Shown: positions 23,148 through 32,393, numbered from the stretch's first letter. The stretch: 64,000 nucleotides of DNA from Brevibacillus reuszeri (GCF_002897295.1 NZ_BEXF01000025.1:1-64000); one strand, 5' to 3'. Program-made: numbers and translations. The notes: generated by a model not told the origin, from the letters alone.

Positions 23148-24071
23148 TTAGGGAAGGGGCAGAGCTTTTTGCTTCAAATCGTACTGCAGCCGATTCGTAA
23201 AGCTCTTGGAAATACTTGAAAAATGACGCTCCTCTGACCGAACCCAGCCGAGATAAATAGGCTGTTGATCAGGGATAGCGAGATCGAGCGTGACGAGATC
23301 CGAATACTGTAAATACGGCTCGTGGATAAAAGAATAGTCTAGTCCGATCGTGACGGCCATATTTTCGCGGACAGCATTGCGAATGGCGTCTGTATTGTTT
23401 GTTGTAAATAATATATCGACAGTGCCGTATTTGGCAGCGAAATTGTCAGCAAACCATTTCACATAATCATCGTTGTATAGAACAAAGGCGTACTGTCGCA
23501 GTTCATCCGGTGTAACGGAGTCTTGATACGCGAGCGGCGAGTTTTTACTGACGCCAACCACCATTTTTCCCTTTAAAAGCCGCTCGAATGCCAAGCCCAG
23601 ACCAGCGCTTTTTTGAATGAGGCTTTCATACATGATGATCAAGCCGATATCAATTTTGTTTTGACGAATGTCCTCCAAAATTTCCTGCGTGCCCTTTTCC
23701 GCTATTTCCGTTTTGATTTGCGGATAATCTTTTTTAAAGCTGGTGATTGCATTCACCAGCAGATTCATGGGGCCAGGGATCGTAGCCAGCCTGAGCTCGC
23801 CACTAAGCGTATTTGTATAGCTTTGCGCCTCCTCCTGAATTTCTTGAATCTTCATTAAGGCCTCTAACGCTTTTTTAATAATAATGCGACCTTCCGAAGT
23901 AGGGACCGCGCCCATTCGGGAACGAGTAAACAAAGAAATGCCGAGCTCGGCTTCCAGACTGGAGAGGGATTGGCTGATGGCAGACAACGTGACGTGCTTA
24001 TTCTGAGAAGCCTTGGTCAGAGAGCCGGTTTTCGCTATTTCCACGATATATTCGAGCTGTTCAATATGCAT
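23148..24071 (-). CDS. LysR family transcriptional regulator
   Basis: The 307-residue product has an N-terminal winged helix (MHIEQLEYIVEIAKTGSLTK..., residues 1-60) and a two-lobe LysR effector domain (about 90-300). It is divergent from the SDR gene at 24212 with 140 bases between, the classical layout for a LysR regulator and its target operon. The intergenic region has TATAAT at 24149-24154 without a good -35, as expected for an activated promoter. Confidence 0.9.
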   Translation of the reverse strand: MHIEQLEYIVEIAKTGSLTKASQNKHVTLSAISQSLSSLEAELGISLFTRSRMGAVPTSEGRIIIKKALEALMKIQEIQEEAQSYTNTLSGELRLATIPGPMNLLVNAITSFKKDYPQIKTEIAEKGTQEILEDIRQNKIDIGLIIMYESLIQKSAGLGLAFERLLKGKMVVGVSKNSPLAYQDSVTPDELRQYAFVLYNDDYVKWFADNFAAKYGTVDILFTTNNTDAIRNAVRENMAVTIGLDYSFIHEPYLQYSDLVTLDLAIPDQQPIYLGWVRSEERHFSSISKSFTNRLQYDLKQKALPLP

Positions 24072-24211
24072 GAGGAGCGACTCACATCCTTTAGTGAGAT
24101 TTAAGTAAGGGTAAGTATGTTTACATATGATTTAATATACGAAAGCTCTATAATGGAAGCAAGGGCAGAGAGAACAGCCTGCCATGAATTTTGAAAATGG
24201 AGGCGTTGGCA

Positions 24212-24967
24212 ATGGCGAGATTGGAAGGAAAAGTAGCGATTATCACCGGTGGTGGGACAGGCATCGGAAAAACGACTGCACTTCGTTTTGCGAAGGAAGG
24301 CGCGAAGGTAATCGTTACGGACATAAATCTGGACAGCGCCAGTCAGACAGTAGCCGAAATAAAGGAAGCGGGCGGAGATGCACACGCGATTGCCCATGAT
24401 GTCAGTCGTGAGGAGCAGTGGGAGCAAGTAGTTGCCGCGACCGTAAAACAATATGGAAAACTGGACATTCTGTTTAATAATGCAGGTATTTATATGATCA
24501 AGCCGTTAGCAGAAATCACGCTGGAGGATTGGAATAAACTGATGGCGATTAATGTTACTGGCGTATTTTTGGGCATGAAGCACGCGATGCCAGTTATGGC
24601 GAAGCAGCAAGGTGGATCGGTTATCAATGCTTCTTCGATCGCGGGATTGATCGGTGCCCCAGGCCATGTTCTGTATGGTGCAAGCAAAGGCGCAGTCCGC
24701 ATCATGACAAAGGATGCTGCTATCGAATACGCAGGTCAAGGTGTGCGTGTCAACTCGATTCACCCCGGCTATATCGATACGGGCATGGTGACGTATGCAT
24801 CTGAAGCAACCAAGCATTCCAAAGCGGAGCTGGCACAGGGAGTACCAAGCGGACGTTTGGGTACCGTAGAAGATGTTGCCAATATGGTGTTGTTCCTGGC
24901 TTCTGATGAGTCTGGACATGTGACAGGGGCAGAATTCGTCATTGATGGTGGTGGAACCGCACGCTAA
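24212..24967 (+). CDS. short-chain dehydrogenase/reductase 1
   Basis: ATG at 24212 lies 8 bases after GGAGG and gives 251 residues. It is a classical SDR: cofactor loop TGGGTGIG (about residues 12-19), NNAG motif, catalytic Ser in NASSIAG and Tyr-x-x-x-Lys in LYGASKGAV. Asp after beta strand 2 (VTDINLD) favours NAD over NADP. The substrate is unknown. It is the first gene of a row of enzymes and transporter genes reaching to 32.2 kb, divergent from the LysR gene. Confidence 0.9.
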   Translation: MARLEGKVAIITGGGTGIGKTTALRFAKEGAKVIVTDINLDSASQTVAEIKEAGGDAHAIAHDVSREEQWEQVVAATVKQYGKLDILFNNAGIYMIKPLAEITLEDWNKLMAINVTGVFLGMKHAMPVMAKQQGGSVINASSIAGLIGAPGHVLYGASKGAVRIMTKDAAIEYAGQGVRVNSIHPGYIDTGMVTYASEATKHSKAELAQGVPSGRLGTVEDVANMVLFLASDESGHVTGAEFVIDGGGTAR

Positions 24968-25005
24968 GGACAGTTCATCCAGTTTGAAAAAAGGAGAGAT
25001 AACAG

Positions 25006-25749
25006 ATGAGATTCGTGGATAAAGTAGCGATTGTAACAGGTGGAGCCAGTGGAATTGGAGAAACGACAGTTCGCCAGTTTGCAAATGAAGGGGCAAAGGT
25101 AGTCATTGCCGACTTTTCCCCGCGCGGAAAGGAGTTGGCGGATCAACTGAACGCAGAAGGTCATGAAGCTTTGTACGTGAAAACGGATGTGACCAAAGAA
25201 GAGGAAGTCAAGCATATGGTTTGTGCTACCGTAGAAAGGTTTGGCAAAGTGGACATCCTGTTTGCCAACGCTGGGATCGCCAGAGACAACGCCGCCCACA
25301 AGCTCTCTCTCGATGACTGGCAGCGAACCATTGACATTAATCTCACAGGCGTATTTCTGTGCGATAAATACGTAATCGAGCAAATGCTGACTCAAGGCAC
25401 TGGGGGAGCAATCGTCAACTGCGGCTCAATCCACAGCCATGCGGGAAAAGCGGGAGTGACAGCTTATTCCTCGGCAAAAGGTGGAGTTAAGCTCTTGAGC
25501 CAAACCCTCGGCATCACCTATGCAAAAGAGGGCATTCGGGTCAACGCGGTCTGCCCGGGCTACATCGATACACCGCTGATCGCAGGTCGTAACGAGGAGA
25601 TGAATCAGCATCTGATCAGTCTGCATCCGATGGGTCGACTCGGCAAACCGGAGGAAGTAGCCAAAGCAGTGTTGTTCCTGGCTAGTGACGATGCTTCTTT
25701 CGTAACAGGGACAAGCCTGTTGGTCGATGGTGGTTATACCGCACAATAA
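25006..25749 (+). CDS. short-chain dehydrogenase/reductase 2
   Basis: The 247-residue product is a paralog of the upstream SDR. Cofactor loop TGGASGIG, NAGIA, catalytic Ser (GSIHSHAG) and Tyr-x-x-x-Lys (YSSAKGGV) are present; VIADFSPRGK after beta 2 favours NAD. It begins 38 bases after SDR 1 and ends at a terminator, so the two form one unit. Two SDRs plus downstream acyl-CoA-type enzymes suggest oxidation of a hydroxy or polyol substrate. Confidence 0.9.
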   Translation: MRFVDKVAIVTGGASGIGETTVRQFANEGAKVVIADFSPRGKELADQLNAEGHEALYVKTDVTKEEEVKHMVCATVERFGKVDILFANAGIARDNAAHKLSLDDWQRTIDINLTGVFLCDKYVIEQMLTQGTGGAIVNCGSIHSHAGKAGVTAYSSAKGGVKLLSQTLGITYAKEGIRVNAVCPGYIDTPLIAGRNEEMNQHLISLHPMGRLGKPEEVAKAVLFLASDDASFVTGTSLLVDGGYTAQ

Positions 25750-25762
25750 ATGAATTATAGAA

Positions 25763-25796
25763 GAGAAGCCGGGCGATTACGTCCGGTTTTTTGTTT
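25763..25796 (+). terminator. terminator after the SDR pair
   Basis: Short GCCGG/CCGG(T) stem around CGATTACGT, then a T run. It separates the SDR pair from the GerPF-like and transporter genes. Confidence 0.7.
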
Positions 25797-25843
25797 TGTG
25801 CACCCCCTGTCCGCCATCGTCCAATCATCGTAAATTTCATACA

Positions 25844-25852
25844 CATACAGTA
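25844..25852 (+). promoter_or_regulatory. possible SigK-type -10 of the GerPF-like gene
   Basis: CATACAGTA fits the CATANNNTA -10 pattern of SigK promoters, 37 bases before the TTG start. No confident -35 AC can be fixed, so this is weak. Confidence 0.35.
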
Positions 25853-25888
25853 GAAGTAGTCCAATTAAAAAGGGAGGAGGAGGTGCGC

Positions 25889-26128
25889 TTGCCGGCGAGT
25901 ATTGGAAGTGTACAAATCCAAAATAACTTTGGTTCGATCCAGTTCGGCGACACCGCCAACAACTCTCCAAAAAGCATTACCAAGTCAATTTCGGGTGCAG
26001 GGGGCGGAAATAACGGGAATACGGTCAACGTCACTATTGAAAACAGCACTACCAATACAAAAATGTTTGGAGCGAGGGGCCAAAAAAGAAGATGCCCGAG
26101 TCCTAGAAGGCGACCTGCAAAAAAGTAA
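25889..26128 (+). CDS. GerPF-like spore germination protein
   Basis: TTG at 25889 follows GGAGGAGGTGCGC; the product is 79 residues. The start LPASIGSVQIQNNFGSIQFG and the Asn/Ser/Gly-rich middle match the GerPA/GerPF family of small spore proteins needed for germinants to cross the coat. Typical GerPF proteins end after the Gly/Asn stretch. Here the last 20 residues are very basic (RGQKRRCPSPRRRPAKK), which may reflect a frameshift or a lineage-specific tail. It stands alone, without the usual gerPA-E genes. Confidence 0.6.
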   Translation: MPASIGSVQIQNNFGSIQFGDTANNSPKSITKSISGAGGGNNGNTVNVTIENSTTNTKMFGARGQKRRCPSPRRRPAKK

Positions 26129-26258
26129 GGAAATGCGTGCGCAAATGCCTTCAAAAGCGCGTCTGCTGCCCGAAAAAATGCAAAAGATAATGAATCGTCC
26201 TCAATGAAAAGGGGACAAGTAAGGCGGACAGGCTACAAAGATTTTTAATGTCGAGTAA

Positions 26259-26288
26259 TTGACTTGGTTATTAGTGATATAGTATATT
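26259..26288 (+). promoter_or_regulatory. promoter of the MetQ-type operon
   Basis: TTGACT (26259-26264), 18-base spacer, TATATT (26283-26288). No S-box (SAM riboswitch) is found in the 26129-26434 leader, unlike most Firmicute metNIQ operons. Confidence 0.55.
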
Positions 26289-26434
26289 GGTCTATGTAAT
26301 AATTTTCACATAATTGTATCTTCGCTTTTTGCTCGATCAACACGTTAGGCAATATGGCTTGCGTGGGGGAAACCTATGATTGTTATTCATACTAATCCTA
26401 CTTGTATAAAGGGAATTTGGAGGGAACATACATC

Positions 26435-27247
26435 ATGAAAAAAGCTCTTGGTTTACTTGCTTCTGGCTTCTTGGTACTGGCTCTGACAGCGTGCGGGGGA
26501 TCACAGACAACAAGCTCAGCCATTAACGAGAAGAAAATTGTCGTGGGGGTTACTTCGGGCCTGCATGAGCAAATTTTGGAGAAAGTAAAGGAAGTAGCGG
26601 CAAAAGACGGACTTGAAGTTGAGCTGAAAGTATTCTCTGACTTTCAGATGCCCAATATTGCACTAGCGGAAAAAGAAATCGATGCCAACAGCTATCAAAG
26701 CATTCCATTTTTGGAGACTTATAAAAAAGAACACAAAGCTGATCTGGTAGGTGTAGGACAAACCGTGCTGAATCCGATGGGCATGTACTCAAAAAAGATC
26801 AAGAGCCTGGATGAGCTGAAAGAAGGGGACAAGCTGGGGCTGCCGAGCGATCCGACAAACAGTGTTCGTGCGCTGATGCTGTTCCAAAGTGCAGGTCTGA
26901 TCAAGCTCAAGGATGGTGTAGGGGATGAAGCGACTGTCCTCGATATCGCCGAAAATCCACGCAAGCTGGAATTTGTTGAGCTAGATGCAGCACAGATCGC
27001 CAAGCAGCTGGATGACCTGACTGCAGCAGCCATTAATACGAGCTATGCGATCAAAAATAACCTGAAGCCAGGAAAGGATTCGATCTTCCTGGAGCAAAAG
27101 GATTCCAAGCATCACAATATTATCGTCGTTCGTACTGAAAACAAGGATGACGTCGCGGTACAAAAGCTGGTAAAGGCGTACCAAAACGATGAAGTAAAAA
27201 AATTCGTGGAAGATACCTTTGAGGGCTCGGTTATCCCAGTCTGGTAA
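26435..27247 (+). CDS. MetQ/NlpA-type substrate-binding lipoprotein
   Basis: ATG at 26435 with TTTGGAGGG upstream gives 270 residues. The lipobox is LTAC (Cys19). The fold is NlpA/MetQ: IVVGVTSGLHEQILEKVKEV, ALAEKEIDANSYQSIPFLE, LGLPSDPTNSVRALMLFQSA and TAAINTSYAI. MetQ proteins bind methionine, but the family also includes binders of other small substrates. Lack of a SAM riboswitch and the enzyme neighbours suggest a different ligand here. A hairpin follows its stop. Confidence 0.88.
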   Translation: MKKALGLLASGFLVLALTACGGSQTTSSAINEKKIVVGVTSGLHEQILEKVKEVAAKDGLEVELKVFSDFQMPNIALAEKEIDANSYQSIPFLETYKKEHKADLVGVGQTVLNPMGMYSKKIKSLDELKEGDKLGLPSDPTNSVRALMLFQSAGLIKLKDGVGDEATVLDIAENPRKLEFVELDAAQIAKQLDDLTAAAINTSYAIKNNLKPGKDSIFLEQKDSKHHNIIVVRTENKDDVAVQKLVKAYQNDEVKKFVEDTFEGSVIPVW

Positions 27248-27254
27248 GCCACAG

Positions 27255-27279
27255 GGCTCCGTCAATCATTGGCGGGGCC
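27255..27279 (+). promoter_or_regulatory. intercistronic hairpin after the MetQ-like gene
   Basis: GGCTCCGTC and GGCGGGGCC arms around AATCATT. It occupies the same place as the hairpin at 20839, between binding-protein and next transporter gene. Confidence 0.55.
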
Positions 27280-27335
27280 AACTTTGCGTGAGTAGACCAA
27301 CATTGGCCTGATGAAGAGGGAGGTTCTGTAGCAGC

Positions 27336-28358
27336 GTGATCAAACTAACAAGCGTATCTAAGAGCTTTCAAACAAAAAAAGGGACGGTTCATGCGATCGA
27401 CGATGTTTCGCTAGAAGTAGCACAAGGCGAGATTTTCGGAGTCATTGGCTATAGTGGCGCAGGGAAAAGTACGCTGATCCGTTGCGTCAATTTGCTCGAG
27501 TCGCCAACAGCGGGCTCGGTTATGATCAAAGACCAGGATGTGACAAACGTATCGGCAGAGGAGCTGTTGCAGGTGCGGCGGAAGATCGGGATGATCTTTC
27601 AAGGCTTCAACCTGCTGAAAACGGCGACTGTTTATGACAATATTGCGATCCCGCTAAAGCTGACTGATGTAGACAAGCAAGAAATCGATCAGCGCGTTCG
27701 GAAATATTTGCAAATTGTAGGACTCGAAGACAAGCATGAGGCCTACCCCGGTCAGCTATCTGGTGGACAAAAGCAGCGGGTAGCAATCGCACGGGCACTT
27801 GCCCAGGAACCGGAAATTTTGCTCAGCGACGAAGCGACGAGCGCTTTGGACCCGGAAACGACCGAATCCATTTTGGAGCTGCTGCTCAAAATCAATCAAG
27901 AGCTTGGCATTACTATCATGCTGATTACCCATGAAATGAATGTGATTCAGAAGATTTGTGATCGTGTGGCCGTCATGGAAAAAGGCAAAGTCATTGAGCA
28001 GGGCAAGACAATCGACATTTATGCCAGACCAACACACCCGACGACGAGGCGCTTTGTCAACAGCACATACCACAAGGAGCTGCCGCCGCATGTATTGCGA
28101 GAATTGATTCAAACGGGGCCTGTCGTTCGGCTGACCTTTGTTGGGGAGAGCTCAAGCAAGCCGGTGCTGGCATCGGTTAGTGCCAAGTTCCAGGTTTCTC
28201 CGAATATCCTTGCAGGGGGTATCATTGCGCTCAAGCAAGAGACGATAGGAACTTTGGTTGTTCACTTGCACGGAGAGAGGGATGAAACGGCAAAGGCGAT
28301 CGCCTATCTGGAAGAACAAGGAGTAAAGGTAGAGGGAGTGGAGGTCACACATGTCTGA
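27336..28358 (+). CDS. MetN-type ABC transporter ATP-binding protein
   Basis: The start is GTG at 27336, with GAGGGAGG upstream; the product is 340 residues. Walker A GYSGAGKST, signature LSGGQKQRVAIARAL, Walker B ILLSDEATSALDPE and the switch His (ITHEM) are intact. The C-terminal 80 residues (from VRLTFVGESSSKPVL) form the NIL domain that senses substrate in methionine importers. The gene overlaps the permease by 8 bases. Confidence 0.92.
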   Translation: MIKLTSVSKSFQTKKGTVHAIDDVSLEVAQGEIFGVIGYSGAGKSTLIRCVNLLESPTAGSVMIKDQDVTNVSAEELLQVRRKIGMIFQGFNLLKTATVYDNIAIPLKLTDVDKQEIDQRVRKYLQIVGLEDKHEAYPGQLSGGQKQRVAIARALAQEPEILLSDEATSALDPETTESILELLLKINQELGITIMLITHEMNVIQKICDRVAVMEKGKVIEQGKTIDIYARPTHPTTRRFVNSTYHKELPPHVLRELIQTGPVVRLTFVGESSSKPVLASVSAKFQVSPNILAGGIIALKQETIGTLVVHLHGERDETAKAIAYLEEQGVKVEGVEVTHV

Positions 28359-29022
28359 GATTCAGCAATTTATTGAGGGACGCCTCCCGATCATTGGGGA
28401 ATCGGTTGTTCAAACGTTTCAAATGGTCTCAATATCGCTTTTGTTCTCCGTCCTGATCGGTCTGCCGCTCGGAATCCTATTGATTTTGACCAGACCTGGC
28501 AATGCTTTGGAGAATCGAGCGGTATATATGGTATTGAATGTGCTGGTCAATATTCTCCGGTCCATTCCTTTTATCATCCTGCTCTTTTTCATTTTGCCGT
28601 TTACCAAGCTGATCGTCGGCACCTCCATCGGCATCAAAGGAGCGATTGTGCCTTTGATTGTCCACGCTGCTCCCAATATTGCCCGTTTGATGGAAAATGC
28701 CCTGCTGGAAGTAGACAGCGGTGTGATTGAGGCTTACAAATCGATGGGGATTCGCACGCGGCATATCATCTGGCATGTGCTCCTGCGTGAGGCACGGCCA
28801 TCGATCATTTTAGGCTTGACCATTGCATTGATCACGCTGATCGGTGGTACTGCCATGGCAGGACTGGTCGGGGCAGGCGGCTTGGGAGATTTGGCTTATC
28901 GCTTTGGACATTTGCGCTACGAAGTGGATGTTATGTATGTGACGGTCTTCATTTTGATCGTGCTAGTCCAATGCCTGCAATCGATTGGAAACCGCTTGGC
29001 GGCCAAGTATAAAAAAGATTAA
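28351..29022 (+). CDS. MetI-type ABC transporter permease
   Basis: The 223-residue permease has five predicted membrane helices. The pattern ENRAVYMVLNVLVNILRSIP followed by FIILLFFILP and the EAA loop EAYKSMGIRTRHIIWHVLLREA place it with the MetI family. It overlaps metN-like by 8 bases and the crotonase frame starts 30 bases later. With MetQ/MetN-like proteins it forms a complete importer. Confidence 0.92.
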   Translation: MSEIQQFIEGRLPIIGESVVQTFQMVSISLLFSVLIGLPLGILLILTRPGNALENRAVYMVLNVLVNILRSIPFIILLFFILPFTKLIVGTSIGIKGAIVPLIVHAAPNIARLMENALLEVDSGVIEAYKSMGIRTRHIIWHVLLREARPSIILGLTIALITLIGGTAMAGLVGAGGLGDLAYRFGHLRYEVDVMYVTVFILIVLVQCLQSIGNRLAAKYKKD

Positions 29023-29051
29023 TGCTAGGAAACGAAAGGTGTAGACAAAAA

Positions 29052-29831
29052 ATGGGAGAAAAAGCTTTATATATCGAAAAGGCCGACACCATCGCAACGA
29101 TTGTGATTAATCGTCCTGACAAGCGAAATGCTTTTACGCTGGACATGTGGAAAACGCTGACGAGCCTGTTGGCAGAGCTGGAAGCAGATGAAGCGACCAA
29201 GGTAGTCGTGATCCGCGGCGTTGACGACACAGCATTTGCAGCTGGAGCAGATATTAGCGAGTTTATCTCCAATCGCTCTTCCGCTGAAAAGGCAAAGGCG
29301 TACAATGATAAGTCTATGGAAGCGGTAGACCGCCTGCATACTTTTTCTAAGCCAACCATCGCCATGATTCGCAAATACGCGGTGGGCGGGGGATTAGACA
29401 TCGCGCTCTCGTGTGATTTTCGCTTCAGTGCAGAAGATGGCATCTTTGCCATTACACCAGCCAAGCTGGGGATCGTATATAATTTAACAAGTACGAAGCG
29501 TCTGGTAGATTTGATCGGACCATCCCGCACCAAAGAGATTTTGTATACAGCCAGAACATTGGATGTACAGGAAGCACATCGCTTTGGCTTGCTTGATCGC
29601 ATCTATTCCAGTGAAGAGCTCGTGGAAAAAACGTACGAGTTTGCCCGGTTGCTCACACAGCGCTCGCAGGTCTCGATACGAGGCACGAAGCAAATGGTCG
29701 GGGCCATTTTAAAGGGACAGACCGAAGAGGATGAACAGATTGAACAGCTAGTGCTGCAATCCTTTAATTCCGATGACTACAAAGAAGGCGTACAAGCATT
29801 TCTGGAAAAGAGAAAGCCGAATTTTCGTTAA
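29052..29831 (+). CDS. crotonase (enoyl-CoA hydratase/isomerase) family protein
   Basis: ATG at 29052 is chosen over the in-frame ATG at 29022 because GAAAGGTG lies 10 bases upstream; the product is 259 residues. The crotonase oxyanion-hole block AAGADISEF is present. However, the two Glu of hydratases are replaced: GGGLDIALSCD has Asp for the first, and ITPAKLGI has Ala for the second. So a standard hydratase reaction is doubtful; isomerase, lyase or hydrolase activity is possible. It is in line with the transporter and the FMN oxidase. Confidence 0.85.
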   Translation: MGEKALYIEKADTIATIVINRPDKRNAFTLDMWKTLTSLLAELEADEATKVVVIRGVDDTAFAAGADISEFISNRSSAEKAKAYNDKSMEAVDRLHTFSKPTIAMIRKYAVGGGLDIALSCDFRFSAEDGIFAITPAKLGIVYNLTSTKRLVDLIGPSRTKEILYTARTLDVQEAHRFGLLDRIYSSEELVEKTYEFARLLTQRSQVSIRGTKQMVGAILKGQTEEDEQIEQLVLQSFNSDDYKEGVQAFLEKRKPNFR

Positions 29832-29875
29832 ACAGCAAGCATCAAAATGAAAGCCAAATGGAAGGAAGAGAGAAC

Positions 29876-31021
29876 ATGGCAGAAACAAAAAAGGAAGCCC
29901 TCCTCTTTACAAGAGTAAACAAAGACACCCAATCGCTTCCCGTATCTATTGAAGATTGGGAGCAAAAAGCCCGAGAAATCTTGCCGGATGGACCGTTCGA
30001 CTATATAGCTGGTGGATCAGGAGCTGAGGAAACACTGGCTTCCAACCGGACAGCATTCTCCAAGTGGGCGATTGTGCCGCGGATGATGCGTGATGTGACA
30101 AACCGTACTATGAGTATTAGCTTGTATAACCAGGCACTGCGTACACCGATCATGCTTGCTCCAGTAGGTATGCAAGCTATTGCTCATCCGGAGGGAGAGC
30201 TTGCAACTGCCAGGGCTGCCAAGGAGGCAGGAGTTCCTCTCGTGGTCAGTACCGTTTCTGCGCACTCAATGGAGCAAATTGCGGAGGTAATGGGTGATGC
30301 GCCGCGCTGGTTCCAGCTTTATTGGTCCAATGACCGCGAAGTATCCGCGAGCATGGTAAAACGTGCGGAGGCAGCAGGCTACTCTGCGATTGTGCTCACA
30401 GTGGACACGATTATGCTGGGCTGGAAGCGCCGTGATTTCCGCAATGGATACTCGCCACTGCGCGAAGGAAAAGGAGTGGCTAACTACATTACCGATCCTG
30501 TTCTTTGCTCGCGTCTGACCGAGGTTACTCCTGAAAACGTCGTGGAGGAAATCTTGAAAAATATTTATCATCCGGCACTGAACTGGAACGATATCGCATT
30601 TCTGCGCGAACAGACAAGTCTGCCAATTCTGGTAAAAGGAATTCTGCATCCAGACGATGCAAGACTCGCTGTGGAGCATGGGGTAGACGGCATTATCGTC
30701 TCCAACCATGGAGGACGTCAGATGGATGGAGCGATTTCTACGCTGGAAGCATTGCCGGCCATCGCAAAAGTAGTGGCGGGTAAAATCCCTGTTTTGCTGG
30801 ATAGCGGAGTTCGCACAGGGGCAGATGTCGTGAAGGCGATTGCTTTGGGCGCCAATGCTGTGCTGATTGGACGTCCATTCCTGTTTGGCCTTGCTGTAGC
30901 TGGTGAAAAGGGAGTCGCGAGCGTACTCGATACACTGATCAATGAGCTGGATGTGGCTATGGCCCTGTCTGGAAGCAATTCCGTTGCCGATCTGAACGAA
31001 AGTATACTCGCTCGCATGTAA
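29876..31021 (+). CDS. FMN-dependent alpha-hydroxy acid oxidase/dehydrogenase
   Basis: ATG at 29876 with GGAAGGAGAG upstream gives 381 residues. It is a TIM-barrel flavoprotein of the lactate oxidase / glycolate oxidase family: PIMLAPVGMQAIAHPEGE near the FMN site, YWSNDREV, VLTVDTIMLGWKRRD, catalytic His-Arg in VSNHGGRQMDG, and DSGVRTGADVVKAIALGA followed by VLIGRPF. It oxidises an L-2-hydroxy acid to a 2-keto acid. Between a crotonase and a CoA transferase it suggests a catabolic pathway for a hydroxy acid. Confidence 0.9.
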   Translation: MAETKKEALLFTRVNKDTQSLPVSIEDWEQKAREILPDGPFDYIAGGSGAEETLASNRTAFSKWAIVPRMMRDVTNRTMSISLYNQALRTPIMLAPVGMQAIAHPEGELATARAAKEAGVPLVVSTVSAHSMEQIAEVMGDAPRWFQLYWSNDREVSASMVKRAEAAGYSAIVLTVDTIMLGWKRRDFRNGYSPLREGKGVANYITDPVLCSRLTEVTPENVVEEILKNIYHPALNWNDIAFLREQTSLPILVKGILHPDDARLAVEHGVDGIIVSNHGGRQMDGAISTLEALPAIAKVVAGKIPVLLDSGVRTGADVVKAIALGANAVLIGRPFLFGLAVAGEKGVASVLDTLINELDVAMALSGSNSVADLNESILARM

Positions 31022-31045
31022 ATCACCACTGGGAGGCAAAGTATC

Positions 31046-32233
31046 ATGCAACAAGCGCTACAAAACATGAAGGTAATCGATCTCACACAAGTGCTGGCAG
31101 GTCCGTACTGCACGATGGTACTCGGTGATCTGGGAGCAGACGTGATCAAGGTGGAGAAATATCCGCACGGGGATGACAGCCGGATCATGGGGCCGTACGT
31201 AGAAGAAGAAAGCTACAGCTACATGATGGCGAACCGCAACAAGCGTGGAATTCGTTTAAATATAAAGGAAGAAGCGGGACTGGGCATCCTGCTCGATCTG
31301 GTAAAAACAGCAGATGTGTTCATTGAGAATTTCCGTCCGGGTGTGACCAAAAAGCTGGGGATTGATTACGAGGCGCTACGTGAGCTTAATCCCGGCTTGA
31401 TCTATTGCTCGATCTCCGGCTATGGACAGACTGGACCATACAGCCAAAAGGGCGGCTATGATATTATGGCACAGGGCTTGTCTGGCTTGATGAGCATGAC
31501 CGGAGAAAAGAACGGACGCCCGGTGAAAAACGGGATTGCGATCCACGATATTGCAGCAGGGATGACGGCGATTTATTCCATTATGGCTGCGTATATTCAC
31601 AAGCTGTCGACTGGTGAGGGACAATACATTGACCTGTCACTTGTTGATTCCGGCTTGGCCTGGACCGTTTGGGAATCCGCTGCTTATTTCGGGGCGGGAG
31701 AGGTTTCCCGAGCGAACGGCTCCGCCCATCGGGTGACTGCTCCGTACCAAGGCTTCCCGACCAAAAGCGGGCACATCCTCGTCGGTGCTGGCAACCAAAA
31801 GCTGTGGGAAAAATTTTGCCGTGATGTCATCGAAAGAGAAGAGTTGATCGATGACCCGCGCTTTTTGACAAATAGCGAGCGGCAGGCGAATCTGGAGGAG
31901 CTGGAGCAAGTCATTCAGGATGTTCTCATTCAGGAGGACTCGAAGCATTGGCTCACCAAGCTTGATGCAGCAGGCGTGCCCTCCAGTCCGATTTACAGCT
32001 ATGATGAGGCATTGAATGATCCGCATATTCGCTCGCGTGACATGGTTATTGAATACGACCATCCACTAGGAGGGCGAATACAGAGCCTTGGTTTTCCTGC
32101 TAAAATGAGCAAGACCCCTGGACAAGTCAAACGTCCGGCACCGTTATTGGGCCAGCATACGAAAGAGGTTTTGGCAGAGCTGCAATACTCGGAGGAAAAA
32201 ATCCGGGTGCTGGAAGAAAACAAGATCATCTAA
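31046..32233 (+). CDS. CaiB/BaiF family (class III) CoA transferase
   Basis: The 395-residue product starts with GGAGGCAAAGTATC upstream. N-terminal KVIDLTQVLAGPYCTMVLGD followed by LGADVIKVE, the RNKRGIRLN block and GGYDIMAQGLSGLMSMTG, with the catalytic Asp, are standard for class III CoA transferases, which move CoA between carboxylic acids. It is the last gene of the operon and ends before a terminator. Confidence 0.92.
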   Translation: MQQALQNMKVIDLTQVLAGPYCTMVLGDLGADVIKVEKYPHGDDSRIMGPYVEEESYSYMMANRNKRGIRLNIKEEAGLGILLDLVKTADVFIENFRPGVTKKLGIDYEALRELNPGLIYCSISGYGQTGPYSQKGGYDIMAQGLSGLMSMTGEKNGRPVKNGIAIHDIAAGMTAIYSIMAAYIHKLSTGEGQYIDLSLVDSGLAWTVWESAAYFGAGEVSRANGSAHRVTAPYQGFPTKSGHILVGAGNQKLWEKFCRDVIEREELIDDPRFLTNSERQANLEELEQVIQDVLIQEDSKHWLTKLDAAGVPSSPIYSYDEALNDPHIRSRDMVIEYDHPLGGRIQSLGFPAKMSKTPGQVKRPAPLLGQHTKEVLAELQYSEEKIRVLEENKII

Positions 32234-32363
32234 GAATAATTGACTGAAATAAAATTTTTTATCAGGTCGATGATTTGAAATATTGTTGCTTAACTCGCTC
32301 TGTATCTCATTGATCTTTGGAAAATACATGGTAAAATGAAGCGGACTTACCATTGTGAATAAC

Positions 32364-32393
32364 TGGATCCTTCAGAAAAGGGTCCTTTTTTTG
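32364..32393 (+). terminator. terminator of the CoA transferase operon
   Basis: GGATCC and GGTCC arms around TTCAGAAAAG, followed by seven T. Confidence 0.8.

Noticed and set aside
25902..26207. 101-residue ORF overlapping the GerPF-like gene in another frame
   Set aside because: Its start lacks a ribosome binding site and the overlapping frame matches the GerPF family; a small frameshift near the GerPF end remains possible.
26205..26434. Expected SAM riboswitch before the MetQ-like gene
   Set aside because: None of the S-box blocks (AGAGA..GGAGGGA, GCCCGAT..GAAACC) is present in the leader.
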